The position numbers and the translations under genes were made by a program. Below, piece after piece: positions 20,588-33,923 of a stretch of DNA of 64,000 nt (positions are counted from its first letter, which is position 1; each line of letters opens with the position of its first letter). The notes beneath the pieces were generated by a model, which worked only from the letters and a program-made list of their open reading frames with translations, ran no database searches and had not been told where the DNA came from. Source of the stretch: Terfezia claveryi (taxonomy: Eukaryota; Ascomycota; Pezizomycetes; Pezizales; Pezizaceae); contig WHUX01000061.1 in assembly GCA_015179025.1 (NCBI GenBank), positions 1 through 64,000 of the forward strand, given 5' to 3'.

Positions 20588-23500
20588 TTGTCTGCATTTT
20601 CCTTGCCTGCACCTATATCTGTTAATGAATCTCGCTTGTTTGGCGAGCATTTTGTAGTACCAATAACTGTTAAATTCAATGGTAAAACAGTGGTAATATC
20701 AGCTCTCATCGATTGTGGTGCTTTGGGAATTGCATTCATTGATCAGGCCTTCGTCAGTAAAAATTCCATACTAACCTCGAAGTTAAAAACCCCCCGCCTT
20801 CTTGACGTCATTGATGGCTGCCCCATCTCTTCTGGGGCTATTACCGACCTCGCATGTCTGCCCAGTGCCATTGGAGACCATTTGGAGGACCTCCCAATGT
20901 TTGTGACTAAACTAAAATATCCAATTGTACTTGGGATCCCCTGGCTCAGAATGCACGATGTGTCAGTCAGCTTCGGCTCGTACACCTTGCAATTCAACAG
21001 CTATTATTGCAGAAAAAACTGTGGAGGTCCAAAAATCACCATCACAGGGCTATGCGCATTACTACCCCCGATAATTCACCCAGCCCAGGTGGTACACCAG
21101 CCCACGCACATCAATGCTGCCCACTCCCCGGTTACCCCTGTCCCCCCTGTTCCCCTGGCGACCCCAAAACCCCTGAACGTTAGCTTTATCGGGGCAGGGG
21201 CTTTCGCTTACCTCACCAGGAGGCACAAGCTGAAGGCACATGCTCTCTCCATACATGAAGTGAACCTAGAGATTAACAAGACGAGATCCAAGGAGGAGTG
21301 GAAATCCATGGTTCTGGGGGAATACTATGAATTCATTGACCTGTTCTCGGAAAAAGCAGCAGAAAAGCTTGCCCCCCATCGACCATACGACCACACAATC
21401 CCACTAGTGGAAGGAAAAACCCCCCCTTATGGACCTCTCTATGGGATGTCCCGAGTGGAACTGGAAGCTCTGAAAAAGTATCTGGAAGAAAACCTCAACA
21501 AGAGCTTCATTCGCTACAGCTCTTCCCCAGCGAGTGCCCCTGTGCTGTTCGTGAAGAAGTCGGACGGCTCTCTTTGGTTGTGTGTTGATTATCGTGGCCT
21601 GAACGAGATAACGGTCAAGAACAGATACCCCTTGCCCTTAATCCAGGAGACATTAGCCAGACTTTCCAAGGCAAAATGGTTCACCAAATTGGATCTGAGA
21701 GGGGCATACAACTTGGTACGAATTGCTGAGGAGAAGGAGTGGAAAACTGCCTTCCGGACACGATATAGCCATTTTGAGTATAACGTGATGCCTTTCGGCC
21801 TAACCAACACCCCCGCCTCTTTTCAGCACTTTATTAATGACACTCTGCAGGACTTTCTGGATGTATTCTACACTGCCTACTTGGACGATATCCTCATCTA
21901 CTCGGATACCCTAGTGGAACACAAGATCCACGTCCGACAAGTACTGGAGAAGCTGGAGGGAGCTGAGTTGTATCTGAAGCCGGAAAAGTGTGAGTTCTAT
22001 GTGTAGGAGGTTAAGTATCTAGGGTTGATCATCACCACGGAAGGTATTAGAATGGACCCCGCCAAGGTCACCGCCGTTCAGGAGTGGAAAGTCCCAGCAA
22101 ATCTCAGGGATGTTCAGGCCTTCCTGGGATTCGCCAACTTTTACCGATGGTTCATTCTGGGGTATTCCAAGATCGTGGCCCCCTCACAGCCCTGACCAAA
22201 AAGGACTGGCTATTCCACTGGAGTCCAGAAGCCCAATCTGCCTTCCAGAACCTCAAGGAAGCCTTCTGCTCAGCACTAATCCTGGCCCACTTTGACCTAG
22301 ACAGTGAATGTATCGTGGAAACTGATGCCTCCGACTATGTCTCTGCGGGGATCTTGTCTCAGTATGTTAATGGGATTCTCCACCCTATGACTTACTTCTC
22401 GAAAAAACACTCCCCGGCTGAGTGCAACTACGAGATCTATGACAAAGAACTGATGGCCATCATTCAAGCGTTCGAAGAATAGAGGCCACATCTGGAGTCA
22501 GCCAAGGGGATTATCGAGGTATTATCTGACCACAAAAACCTTGAGTATTTTACAACCACCAAGCTGCTTAACCGAAGGCAAGCTAGGTGGTCGGAGTTCT
22601 TATCTCGGTTCAACTTCAAGATCAGATACCGGCCAGGAAAGGCTGGGGGCAAGCCCGATGCATTAATCCGGAGATCAGGAGATCTCCCTAAAGGGGGGGA
22701 TGAAAGGCTAAAATACCAAAATCAGGTGGTATTGAAGCCCGAAAACCTTGACCTGGCGGCCAATGTCCTTGCTGAAGCTGAGGCCGAGGCTGATGCGGAA
22801 GCTGAGGCTGAGGCTGATGCGGAAGCAGAAGCGGAGACTAAGGCCAATGCGGAAGCTGAGGCTGAGGCTGACCTCTGACAACTAGTGAGACAGGTATATA
22901 TGGACGACCCCCTGGCCAAGGAAATTATCACCGTAGTAGATTCTGGCCAGCGCCGCCACCCCAAGATCTCCCTAGCCGAGTGTACCGTCCAGGAAGGCCT
23001 CCTCTACCACCTCGAATGGCTGTATGTGCCGGAAGGAGAGCTGCGCCTTCGATTGATCAAGGAACACCACGACACCCTGGCCGCTGGGCACCCTGGAGTG
23101 GCTAAGACGTTAGAGCTTTTGAATAGGCAATACACGTGGATTAACCAACGGAAGGATATGGAAAGGTACTTGCGGAACTGCCATGTTTACAAGCGTGCTA
23201 AGCCTACCCGTCATGCTCCTTATAGGACCCTAAAGCCCTTGGAGATCCCAGACCAACCTTGACAACACCTAACCATGGACTTTGTGACTGGGTTGCCGGA
23301 GGATTCGGGGTTTAATGCTATCCTTATGGTAGTAGACCGATTGACCAAAATGAGGTATGTTATACCTTGCCATGATACCTGTTTGGCCCAGGACCTCGCC
23401 GGCCTCTACCTCAACCATATATTCCGCTACCATGGTCTCCCCAAGTCAATCATCTCGGACCGCGGCCCCCAATTCATCTCGGACTTTTGGAAGGTATTCT

Positions 23501-24333
23501 GCGAGCTTCTAGGAATCAATATACACCTCTCCACGGCGTATCACCCCCAAACAGATGGTCAGTCCGAGCGAATGAATGTGATCATGGAGTAGTACCTGAG
23601 AGCATACGTCAATTACCAGCAAAACAACTGGGTTTCGCTGCTGGCAACCTGTGAGTTCGCCGCTAACAACCATTTCTTGGAGACTCTGAAAACCTCCCCA
23701 TTCCTGGCCAATTATGGCTGGCACCCTTGTTTCGTGGACTCCCTAGCACCCCTGCACAAGGCTAGGGAGAACACCCCAGCTAAGAAGTTCACTACAGAGA
23801 TTGCTGAGCTGCACTCCACCCTAAGAGCCGAACTGGTATATGCTCAAACCAGGCAAGTAGAGTATGCCAACGGATCACGGTTGCCAGCCCCCAGGTATCA
23901 GCCAGGAGATAAGGTGTGGCTCTCTAGCAGGCACTTCCGAACAGAACGGCCATCTCGCAAACTCGACCATAAGTTCCTGGGTCCATTCGAGGTGGTGGCC
24001 GCTGTGGGCACTCATGCCTATCGATTGAGGTTCCCCAAGGACATCAAACGCCACCCGGTTGTACACGTATCGGAAATTGAGCCAGCGGCTAACGATCTCC
24101 TCCCAGGGCAGAAACACCCCCCTCCCCCTCCTGTAGTGATCGAGGGTGAAGAGGAGTGGGAGGTCGAAGAGGTATTAGACTCAAGGAAGAGGTACGGTCA
24201 TCTGCAATACAAGGTCAAGTTGTTAGGGGACGAGGAGACTACCTGGCAACTTGGGGAAGACTTAGAAAATGCATAGGACTTGGTCACCCTGTTCCACCAA
24301 CGATACTCGAGGAAGCCTCGCCCAGTTGAATGA
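20588..24333 (+). pseudogene. Element B Pol: protease, RT, RNase H, integrase, chromodomain
   Basis: Domains in order: an aspartic protease with ALIDCGALG where DSG/DTG is expected; RT with KLDLRGAYN, FGLTNTPASFQ and the YLDDILIYS active site; RNase H with VETDASDY and [12 protein letters not shown]; an Ala/Glu-rich repeat (about 22,770-22,875). The integrase follows, with its H2C2 finger partly lost (CHVYKRAK), MDFVTGLPED, SDRGPQF and TDGQSER (D,D,E); last is a chromodomain-like end (WEVEEVLDSRKRYGHLQY). Stops lie at 22004, 22480, 22876, 23260, 23590 and 24274. One base is missing in a C run at about 22,179-22,183, shifting frame between the RT thumb and RNase H. Not functional as read. Confidence 0.93.
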
Positions 24334-24473
24334 TGTCAGATCTTTTGCATTCTTGTTGTTGTTTGGAGTTGGGGTTCTTGTTTCTACTGTTGTTGTTGTC
24401 TTCTGTGTTGATTTTGCTAGTTATCGTGCCCAGGCCTCCTAGTCGCTAGAGCTCCAGCCTAAAGGGGGGATAG

Positions 24474-25010
24474 TATAACAACCGTGTGTTCAGTTGTCAT
24501 CACCTGCGATCGCCGGTGACGGGTCATTACCATTGTTGTCTTTGTCTTTGTCATCACCTGCGATCGCAGGTGATGGGTTATTGTTATCGTTACCTTTTCC
24601 TTGGCTTCCGAGATAGAGAAGCTTATTTCCCCCCTTGCCCTGACTGAGTTATGTATATATAGAGCCTGTCCCTCGTACTGTCGTTGGATCCCCATCCAAT
24701 GTCTTGTATATCTAATATAGGACTTGCTTCTCTCTACGTTGATGCATTTCCCTTATGCACCTCCTTGTCTCGCCTCGACTCTGCAGCCCTGCTGCCCATC
24801 CTGCGAACCTCCTGTCCTTGCCTTGCCTTGCCTTGTCTCTGCAGCCCTGCTACCTCCTACTACTCCCGTGTGCCTCTCTCGCCCTCGCCCTTACCCCGTC
24901 CTAGCCTTTTCCCCTAGTCGCACACCTAGCGTTCCTATGTGAGTGTCACTCTAGCCTTGCTCTTGCTCCGGCGTACCCCTTGGTCGCCTTGTCCCAGAGC
25001 CATCGTTACA
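24474..25010 (+). repeat. Element B 3' LTR
   Basis: Matches the 5' LTR over its full length with scattered, mostly transition differences. It begins TATAACAACC where the 5' copy has TGTAACAACC, and its second palindrome copy (near 24,552) is intact whereas the first carries changes. Confidence 0.95.
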
Positions 25011-25015
25011 ACTAC

Positions 25016-25536
25016 AAAGTAGATTACTAATAGTGTATTGTTTAGCCTCACTATTAAAGTTATTACCAGTAGCATAAGATTACTGTAATAGATAAAGTAG
25101 TATAGGAGTACCAAAGGCACTTAAAGATTAACCAATGGAACTTCTATATTGATTGTATTCTAACTATATTCTGAGTTCTAACTATCTGTCTAACTGAAGG
25201 GAAATTCAGGGGACTATTTTGTTCTAATGGGGCAATGCTGTGGTAGTGATGAAGTAGTGCACTATCATCTGACCCTTATATATGATTGAGATCAACATAA
25301 TAGAAACTTCTAGATAGTATTCCAAATACTATCTAGTATAAATAGGTTAAGTCTTAACTTTGAGTTATATATGTGAAAGCATGTGATAATATATGAAAGC
25401 ATGTAAATATTAGCAAGGCAGACAGCACACAGAATATTGTGTATTTTGAGATGCTTGCTGAGTAAAAAAATACATAAGAAATATATTTGTGAGGAAGAGG
25501 GTTAGTCATAGGGTATAAGTAAGCCACTTCCTTACA
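25016..25536 (-). repeat. Element A LTR copy 1, part 2
   Basis: Continues the LTR interrupted at 18790. It runs parallel to 34006-34523 (AAAGTAGATTACTAATAGTG, GCAGACAGCACACAGAAT, GTAAGCCACTTCCTTA). A purine tract (AAACAGGGAGGCA on the minus strand) abuts its outer element-side end. Confidence 0.9.
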
Positions 25537-26049
25537 TGCCTCCCTGTTTAGATAAAAACTTCCATCTTAAGAAATAAACAGGGTATAGGTCAATATACAT
25601 TAGTAGTTAATATTCAACCCATAATACCTATTGTTCTATCTATATAGGTACTACTACACTTGCTCCTGTATTATACCTGATATTATTATACTCCTCCTTA
25701 AAATCCTTATTAACTAGTCTTTCCTTAAAGAAATGTTCAAGTATCAATTGAGGTAAGTCCATCTCTTTTCCTTTGTCTTTGTCAACTTTGACTGCATTAG
25801 ATGAAACAGGGGGAGAAGGACTTTTTCTCTTTCTGAATTAATCATATCCAGAGTTTCTCTCCTTGTCTTATTCTTACCAAGCTTATTCTTACCAACCTTC
25901 CTTTTCTTATAAGTTGCTTGCTTGCTACTATGTAACCAGATTCTTTTTTCAATGACTTATAACACTATCAGTATATACCCACTTATCAAATTTATGAGGC
26001 CATTCCTTCCATTTCACTTGTACTGCAACTTCCCTGTTTTAGGTTGTAA

Positions 26050-29000
26050 CCTAAATTTCAAACTCTTTCTACCTCATACCTATCTTCCTTAACTGGTCCT
26101 GGTTGTTCCAGAGTCCTGGAAGGGAATAGTTTTATTAGGTTAGAGAAGAAGGGTTTTAGAAGTGAGGTATAGAAGGAGTTGTTGATATTATTGAGGTCAG
26201 AGAAGTCAGTGAAGTCAAGTTTAGCATTTTGACTCCATAGTGAATATTGGTAATGGTAAAGGAGGCCTATCTATTTAGAGGATAGTTTAGAGGAGTGGTA
26301 TCTTGCTGGTAGGTTTTTTGTTGATAGCATCACCTGATCATTGACTTGGTAATCAGGAGAGGCTCTTCTGTGTTTGTTGGCTTGCTGAATTTGGTACTTT
26401 TTTGCTTTGGTAAGATTTTCAGCAACCTGGTAAAATCTAGTTGTAGGGTTTGAATAGGTAAGTATAGGGTAAGGTAGGATAGGTGCAAACAAATTAGGCT
26501 AGTATCCTAGCTTGGTAAAGAAGGGGAAGTCCTCTTGTAGCACTAACTCTTGTATTCACCTCTATTTGAATAGAAGGTGTGGCTTGTACCTAATTCATTC
26601 CCTGTTCCAGCTTCTTAGCTGCAAATATAGGAATAATTGTCCTATTCTTTCTCTCACTTATCCCATCAGTTTGGGGGTGATATGTGAAGATGCTTTATAA
26701 TAATTCTATTTTTCTGCATCTAATCTTGAAATGTAGTAGATATAAACAAGGGGTCTTGGTAGAAACAATTTCATAAGGAAATCCCACATTAGGCTTAATA
26801 AATCTTTCAAAGATATCAATAACTTCTAATGTATCAAATTATCTGTAACAGGTAGTAAAAATGTAAAATCAGAATGCCTGTCAGTTATAACTAATAATTT
26901 ATGAAATAATAACATATGAGGCTTGTCATTTTAGGAGTTCTATAACTAAGAGTAAATTCAGTACATAAAATCATAAAGGTTCCATACTAAGAAATCTATA
27001 GCTATACTTCCCTATGGCCTGGTAGGTATATTCAGAGGAGTAAGAAATCCAGGGGGTTTCTGTGTGGATCCCTTAGTGATCTGGCAGGTTTCACAACTCC
27101 TCACAAATTGTTCAACCTGTTTATAAAAATCCTGAAAGATATACTTATTGGTAAGTTTATGTGCTATTTTTTGTGAGGCCTCCATATCCAGTAGCAACAT
27201 GTACTTGTTAGATAAAGGTTTCAGAGGCAGGGTTACCTTTAACTTGTAGTCCTTTAGGAATAACTATCTCAAGTAAAATTCTTTAGCAAGTACATAAATC
27301 CATCCTGTACTTTGCTATAGGTACTTGTTCTTCTTTCTTAACTTTAAGTACAGTTGTCCAAATACTGTATCTTTTTCTATTCTTCTCCATAGTACCATTC
27401 TAACTCATGATCTCTTATCCACTCAGCAATTACCAAATCTGGTTCCATGCTCTTTTCATTATCATCCTGGACTTCTAGTACCTTTTTAGGTGTCACTATT
27501 TAGAAGGGCTTATTGAGGGCTTCAGGTTATTTTTCCTAGTATTACAGGAGCTGACAAAGTTTTTGTTTAGATTATGGTAGCCAAGACAATACTTGCATCT
27601 TAGTATCACTTTTCCTCCTATAGTAGTGACTTTTGGGAGTCCTGGGCATAGATGAGACCAGTGGCTATCTTGGTTGCATATGCTGCATTTCCTAATAGTC
27701 TCTTTTGGTAGTGGATAAAGTTTGTTGTCAAGGAGGCATTTGTTGCTGAGGTGAGTGGTTTCCATGCAGTTGGTGCATTTGGGAGGAGGAAATTTAATGC
27801 CTTGGGACATTCTTCCTTAAAATATCCAAATGCTTACATTTGTTATAAAGATTAATACTAGGATCTTTATTGTTACATTGGGTATATTGTAGCCACTTTA
27901 CCAATTGGGAACAAAACTGTTGTGACTGAGTTTTGTTAGAGGAAGATAGGAGAATTGGATCCTCAAGGGAGGTGTCAGGAAGGGTGTTGACAGAAGTTGC
28001 AGGTGAGGCTCCTGGAGGAGGAGAGGCTGAAAGTGCACCTTCTTGTTGTCTGCCTCATCCTTGCACTTAGGTGAGACTGCCCTTTCTCTTCAAGGTACCT
28101 TCAAGAGTGGGGTTCCACTCCTGAAGGTTTCCCACAACCATAGAACCCCTGTCAGCCCTTCTCAAGGACTGTTCCATCTGTTCTGTAGTCATGGGTTCCC
28201 TGGCTCTTTTCCATTTCTCAGGTTTATCTAAGTTAGAAGACTCATCACAAGGGTCCATTCCTGTGGGTTCTCTGCCTCAGGAGCAGCAGAGTGGAGGGAG
28301 AGGATGTACTAGGTCTTTTGTTAATTACCACTTCAAACTTGGGTTTTCTTGTAACTGACCTTCCTCTTTCCTCACTCTTTTGTTGTTGCTGTTGGGTCTG
28401 GGCCTGGTAGTGGTGCAGCAGTTTGGACTGCTGCTGGCTCCTGCTGGAGCTGTCTGAGCCTGAAATTTCTTTGTGGGATGTTAGATTCATCAGGTTCAGG
28501 GTTATCCTCAACTATGACTTTGTACTTTCAGCCTCAAAGATTGTATTCAGGCCTTCCTTATCATGCCAGGTAGGCCTAGTGCCATCAATCTCCTGCACAG
28601 GTCTTTGTAGGAGGTTGGTAGTAGTGATTTGGAGAGGAGGAGTCTCCTTCTCCTTTGGATGTGTTGAGAGATTATCTCCTACGGATTGGTGGAGATACTG
28701 GTCTCCCAGTGGCTCTCTATCCTGAGCTGATTTGGGAAAGGCATTGGTGGTGATGAGAATGTGGAGGAGGAGTTTTCTTGAAAGTTTGTATTAGGACAGA
28801 GAGGTGGTTGCTTACTACTAGATGTTGTAGTAAAGAAGCTGTATGGTGAGAAGACTATCTAGTAGAAGGCGAAAAAGGAGGACTATATACTCCTCTAGAC
28901 AGTACATCTGCTATGTGGTTGTTCTTGCCCTGAATGTATTCTAGGATTAGATTAAACTGACTCATAGTCTCTTGCCACCTTTTTTTCATCTGACTTTCAG

Positions 29001-30990
29001 AGATACTATCCATAAATGTGACTAAGGGTTTATGATCTGTTTGGATGATTACTTTATGACTCTGTAGTTCAGGCCTGAAATACCTCAGTGAGTCAACAAT
29101 TACTAATAACTCCTTATCAGTTGTTGTATAATTCATTTGTCTATCATTTAATTTCCTAGAGTGAAATTCTGCTAGCATAATAATACCATTCTCCATTTGG
29201 CCAATCTATCTTGAGATCCCTATATTACTGGCATCTGTAATTAAATAGATTGGAAGGTCTAAGTCATGATTAATTGGTTTAAGCACTTTATTGCTTATTA
29301 TTAACTCTTTAATTTTCTTGAATAACTCATTATACAAGGGAGTCCATATGTACTTCTTTGTTGACCCTTGCAATTCTAATAGTGGTTTAGCTACAGCTCC
29401 CAATTCTGGACAAAACCTTTTCAAGTAATTAACCATCCCTAGAACCTTTTGTAATTTCATTTTTGAGTCAGGGATAGGGTAATTAGCTATTGAGTTAATT
29501 TTCTCTGAATCCATTTCCAACTCTTGCTTGGTGATAATGAATCCTAGTACTTTTAGCCTTGGAGCTAGAATTTGGCATTTCTTTTTGTTACAGAAAAACT
29601 TTTCCCTAGCTAATATCCTGCAGATCCCTCTTAACACTTCTTTATATTCCTCCAGGGTATTTGTTCCAATCAGAATGTCATCTAAATAAACCATAACAGT
29701 TTTTCCAATATAATTCCTTAATAACCATTCATAGCTCTCATTATGGTTGCAGGTGTATTGTAGTCACCTTGTTGCATAACTAAGGAGTCAAATTTCCCTA
29801 AGTGATTTGTAAAGGTGCTATGTTTTACTGATTCATGTACATGCCTAATATTGTGATATCTATTTGCTAGGTCAGCTGTAGAGATAAATTCATTGCTAGC
29901 TATCTAATCTAATATTGCTTTGATATTTGGCATAGGTGTTGTATCCTTTTGTACTAGCTTATTTATAGGTATATAATGTAGCAAGAATCTAGCTTATTGT
30001 TTGCCATTGTTGTCTAGATCTCTTTTAGCTGTGTAAATATTTAGAGGCTGTTTAGTAAGCTAGATAGAACTATTCTTCTAGATTTTAGCTTAGTCCTCAT
30101 TTTATCTGTAACTTGTCTAAGAACCTATATAGTTTATGTAATATATAGGTTCTAAGTTGCTCCTTTAGGGACTATGATTTTATGTTGCATAATATCATAA
30201 GGTTGCCTGATAGGAGGCAATGCTATAGGTTTTCATCTGAAAATAGTTCAGGAAATTCCTCAAATATATTAAACTTTATTTCTTCTAGATTAACTATATA
30301 TATAATTACTGGAGAGCTTCTATTATCTTCTAGCTCTGACCAGTCAGATGGGTTAAACCAATCTTGAGACCATTCCTGTTCTTCCTCTAGGTCTATTAAT
30401 AGATGTGGTTGGATCCAAGGTACTACTGAGATTAGTTTTGGGTGGTGAATTAATCTATTCTCAATTCTTGTTACAATAGCTTCTAGATTAGCTATTTAAA
30501 CTAATTCTCATCTGTTCTTTCTATGTTCATAGCTGCAGTATAAACACTCTTTAGTGTATCCTTAGTTTGGAGTATTTTAATATCAATTCTAGTCCTGCTT
30601 GTAGGTTGTATAGTAATTGCATTATCTTTAATATTTATAATTACTTTATAATCCCTTAGTGCAGGTTCACCAAATATAATGTCCCAATCTTTTAGATTGG
30701 CCACATAAAATGTCCTAGTCTCTTGATACCTTGCAGGTTCACTATGACTGTTGCTGTATTTGTCATTTGAGATCTGCTGTCTTTAATTGTAGTTTCTAGA
30801 GGTTTCTTGCTGATCTTTTTAATGGTATATTAAACAGCTGACAATAATTTGCTAATATTAAATCTCCTCCTAATGTACATAGATCAAATAGTATATAGGC
30901 AATATATCTATTAAATTTAATTTTAGCTGCATTAGAGGTTCTATGACTTTCTGGCACTAAAAACTTCCTTAAGTCATTAAGATTCCTCAT
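26050..30990 (-). pseudogene. Element A Pol relic
   Basis: On the minus strand: a protease-like WDIIFGEPALRDYKVII (about 30,650), RT with MVYLDDILIGTN (29,694) and LGMVNYLKRFCPELGAVAK, RNase H with LITDASN and YTTTDKELLVIVDSL (about 29,100), then a glutamine/serine-rich and zinc-knuckle segment. An integrase finger follows (FVRSCETCQITKGSTQKPPG, about 27,080), and last an integrase C-terminal stretch (QVNDQVMLSTKNLPARY, about 26,330) with YEVERV of a chromodomain near 26,070. Numerous TAA/TAG/TGA codons and frame changes show heavy RIP-type decay. The order RT-RNase H-integrase-chromodomain places it among chromoviruses. Confidence 0.88.
27496..28511 (-). pseudogene. Zinc-knuckle and Gln-rich segment between RNase H and integrase
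   Basis: The minus strand reads SHKEISGSDSSSRSQQQSK, HHYQAQTQQQQQKSEERGR and then, from 27,810, three CCHC-like knuckles: CTNCMETTHLSNKC, CSICNQDSHWSHLC and CKYCLGYHNLNK. Such knuckles normally end Gag, yet this segment lies between the RNase H (28,855-29,196) and integrase (27,012-27,200) regions of element A. GC content in 27,990-28,830 is higher than in the flanks. It may be an acquired or recombined gag segment; I do not know a family with this arrangement. Confidence 0.6.
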
Positions 30991-31131
30991 GATCTGCAGT
31001 GCAGCTAACTCTTGCTATTTAATATCAATTTCATGATAAGTAGTTTTCACTTTATTTGAGGGCTATGATGTTTTAGACCAATATTGCTGCCTAGCAGGAA
31101 ATATCCTAAATCCTGGCCTAGATCCCATAGA

Positions 31132-32980
31132 TTAGTAAGCTGAAGACACCTTCCTATTTGGGCAATCTCTTGAAGCATGTCCTTTTTGACTATAATGATA
31201 GTAGGTCTCTATCCTTGCAGCTTCTTTTCTCCTTTTCTTTTGTTCATCATAAGGTATGTACTTGGTCTTATCTTTCCTAGTATTAGAATAATTGCCAAAG
31301 AGTCCTCCTGACCCTCCTTTATTGCCAGCCACTTTGGCTGCACTCTTGGCCACTTTATCTAGCAACTTGAATTCAAATTTAGTCCATTTTATAGGCTTGC
31401 TAGGGCCCCATTGCTTGTTAGATTTCTTTTGATACTATTGCAAGAATTTGGTCTCTTATTTGAGAACATCTTTCTAGACAGCTATTTTGTTTAGTATTTC
31501 CTTAAAAGTTGACTTATATGAAATTAGTCCTTTAACTTTAGCCTTAAGCAGGGGTACTAGTCCATCTACTAGTTTCATTTTGAGTACATGATCACTTATC
31601 ATGTCTTGTCCATTCAAATCCTTACATTTAATTTTGAATTCCTGTAGGTTCTATACATACTATATGACAGTAACTTCTGGCTTTTAGTAGTGTACTAGGT
31701 ACTTTTTCCACATGACTTCAGGTGCAACTGTAAAGATAAGTTTCCCTCTTAGTTTCAATATAAATTTATAAAATTCCTATTCTCAACATTGGTTTTCTCA
31801 GAGCAATACTGATTATACCAAGTCTGAGCACTACCTTTAAATATAAAGCTTGCTCTATCCAAGGTTTTCCAACTTGCTATATCTATCCCTTAATACTCTA
31901 CCCACTTTGCAACTATTGTATATAGTTATTAAAGGTAGTTTGATCTCTCTATTTCTCTGATACTCTATCAATTTGTAGAGGATTAGGAATTTTTGCAAGT
32001 TTATTTGCCTTTTTTACCAGAGATTTACTAATCTGTTGTAAGGGTATAGTTTGACCAGTCTTCTTAGACCATTCCAAGTGGTAAGGGCTAGGTTCCCTAC
32101 TAGACCTTTTCTTTCTATTATTATCAGAACTATTATCTGACTGATTACCCTCAGATCCAGATTCTAGATCATCTCCTCCACCTCTAGCTACTCTACCTAA
32201 GGACTTCTTACTAGACTCCTTTTTCAGACTCTTGCCTTCTTGGTATGTTCTGTTTTTCTCTCTTTATCAGATGGTGATGGCATATCCTTTTCAGATATTT
32301 CTTCTATATCTTTTTCATAATCTCTATTATCTTCTTCTTCATATTGAACACTCTTTCCCTTACTCTTGCCTCCAGCTCCAAATAGTTTCTTTCCTAGCTC
32401 TTTATAAGTTCTATAGGTTCTGTTATAGAAGGCACTATTTCTGGTGTTTCTAGATTACACAGGTTACCCATAAGTATGTACTATATCAGAAGGCCAGTTT
32501 AATACTAGCTATAGAACTTCTTTACATGGGTTATATATTGGTAAGCCATATTGCTTTTGAGGTAGATGAGAGTTGGAGGTCCATTTGATATGACTTATTA
32601 AATTGGTCCTTTTGTTGGAAAATTATGAACTTTTCTGCTTCTTCAGCCAACAGTTCCTTTTTCCTTTTTGACAATATATTGTTTATTATTAGGTATACAA
32701 ATACCTATGATAGCCTTTAATACTATGAGGATTCATTTTTATCTCAAAAGCTTTTGTTGCAGGAGGTGTTATGACTTTTATTTCTGTAAGACTGAATTTG
32801 GTCCAAAAGTTATTTCCCTTCTTTCTATATCCTTATCTGGAATATCTTTCCCAACTGGGACTTTCTTTTAGGGGTATTAACTAACTTGGCCTTAAGTGCT
32901 TCTAGCTCCTTACTTGTCATTGCCTTCCTCCTGTTCTCCTAGCTCTTCCCTCCATAACTCTACTAGTACTTTTCTATTTA
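31132..32980 (-). pseudogene. Element A Gag relic
   Basis: A recognisable zinc knuckle lies near 31,180 (YYHYSQKGHASRDCPNRK, with Cys changed to Tyr), upstream of protease on the minus strand. Upstream to about 32,980 short lysine- and acid-rich pieces (for example SPSDKERKTEHTKKA) remain between stops. This is the expected place and composition of Gag. Confidence 0.65.
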
Positions 32981-33923
32981 GGAGTCTCCATGTCTATCAG
33001 ATATTATATCACTGATTCCTTAGACTCGTTTTCTTCTATTTCTACTTTCTTTAAGGTAGATCCTGATGAGGAAGGATCTACTTCTTATCAACTTCCTTCT
33101 TATCCTCTATCTGTTGCTTCTGATACCAAGGTTAACTATAGTAAGAGAGAAAAAAGACTAAGGGAAAAAGGTTACTTTTGTTGATGAAATTATTGTAGGA
33201 GCAGGGTTTCCTCTTAATGCTGGGAAGAAAGTTGAGTGAAAGGATAGGGGTTAGACTGCTAGGTATTTGTGTTCTTTTGGAGGAAAAAGTATAGAAACTT
33301 TCCTTGTTCTGCTTATTGAGAGAATTCCTAATTTTTCTTTAGGCTAGGTAGAGTGAGGCTAGGATACTTCTGGAGTTTAGATATGATAGGACCAGTTTCC
33401 TATAATCCACACCCTTATTGGACTTCTGAGGTAGTTTCTAGGTCTCAGAGTTACCATTGAGGTAGTTTCTTTTCTATATCCTCTTTTTAATCAAGATTCT
33501 ACCTTCTTTACTTCCTTAATTGACTTTTTAGCCTTTTCTATACTTCTCTTCTTTGAAGTATACTGCAGCTATACTATATGATAGCTGTTTGATAAAGAAT
33601 AAATTAGCAGAGATTTTATTGTTACTCTTTTTAATTTATTTATTTCTTTACCTAATTTGCCCCAGTTGCTTTCTGCCAGTTTTACTACTTGCTACTACTT
33701 GTAGACTTTTACTGATTGCTATTGTTAAATAGTCTTACTGTTGCTATTTAAAGGATAGTCTTACTGCTGACTGTCAGACTTTGTGCTACTGTATTTTATG
33801 CTATAGTAGGCTTATACTGGCTCTAGTTTCTACTCTTGTTGGTAGAAACTTTAATGATTAGGTAAGGTTGATCAGCCTTCCTAGTTAGGTAAGAATCAAG
33901 TTCTTAGGTTAAAAAAAATAAAG

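Larger units (their letters stand above)
18791..25010 (+). mobile_element. Element B: Ty3/Gypsy chromovirus nested in element A LTR
   Basis: This 6,220-bp element has LTRs at 18791-19328 and 24474-25010 and is flanked by the direct repeat ACTAC at 18786-18790 and 25011-25015. Removing it and one ACTAC restores the element A LTR, as the intact copy near 33,990-34,010 confirms. It carries gag, then protease, RT, RNase H, integrase and a chromodomain. Damage is light: nine in-frame stops that look like C-to-T/G-to-A changes and one single-base frameshift near 22,180. A polypurine tract (AAAGGGGGGA, 24461-24470) lies just before the 3' LTR. Confidence 0.95.

Noticed and set aside
22722..22964. 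Minus-strand Ser/Ala repeat frame
   Set aside because: It is the antisense shadow of the Ala/Glu repeat in element B Pol.
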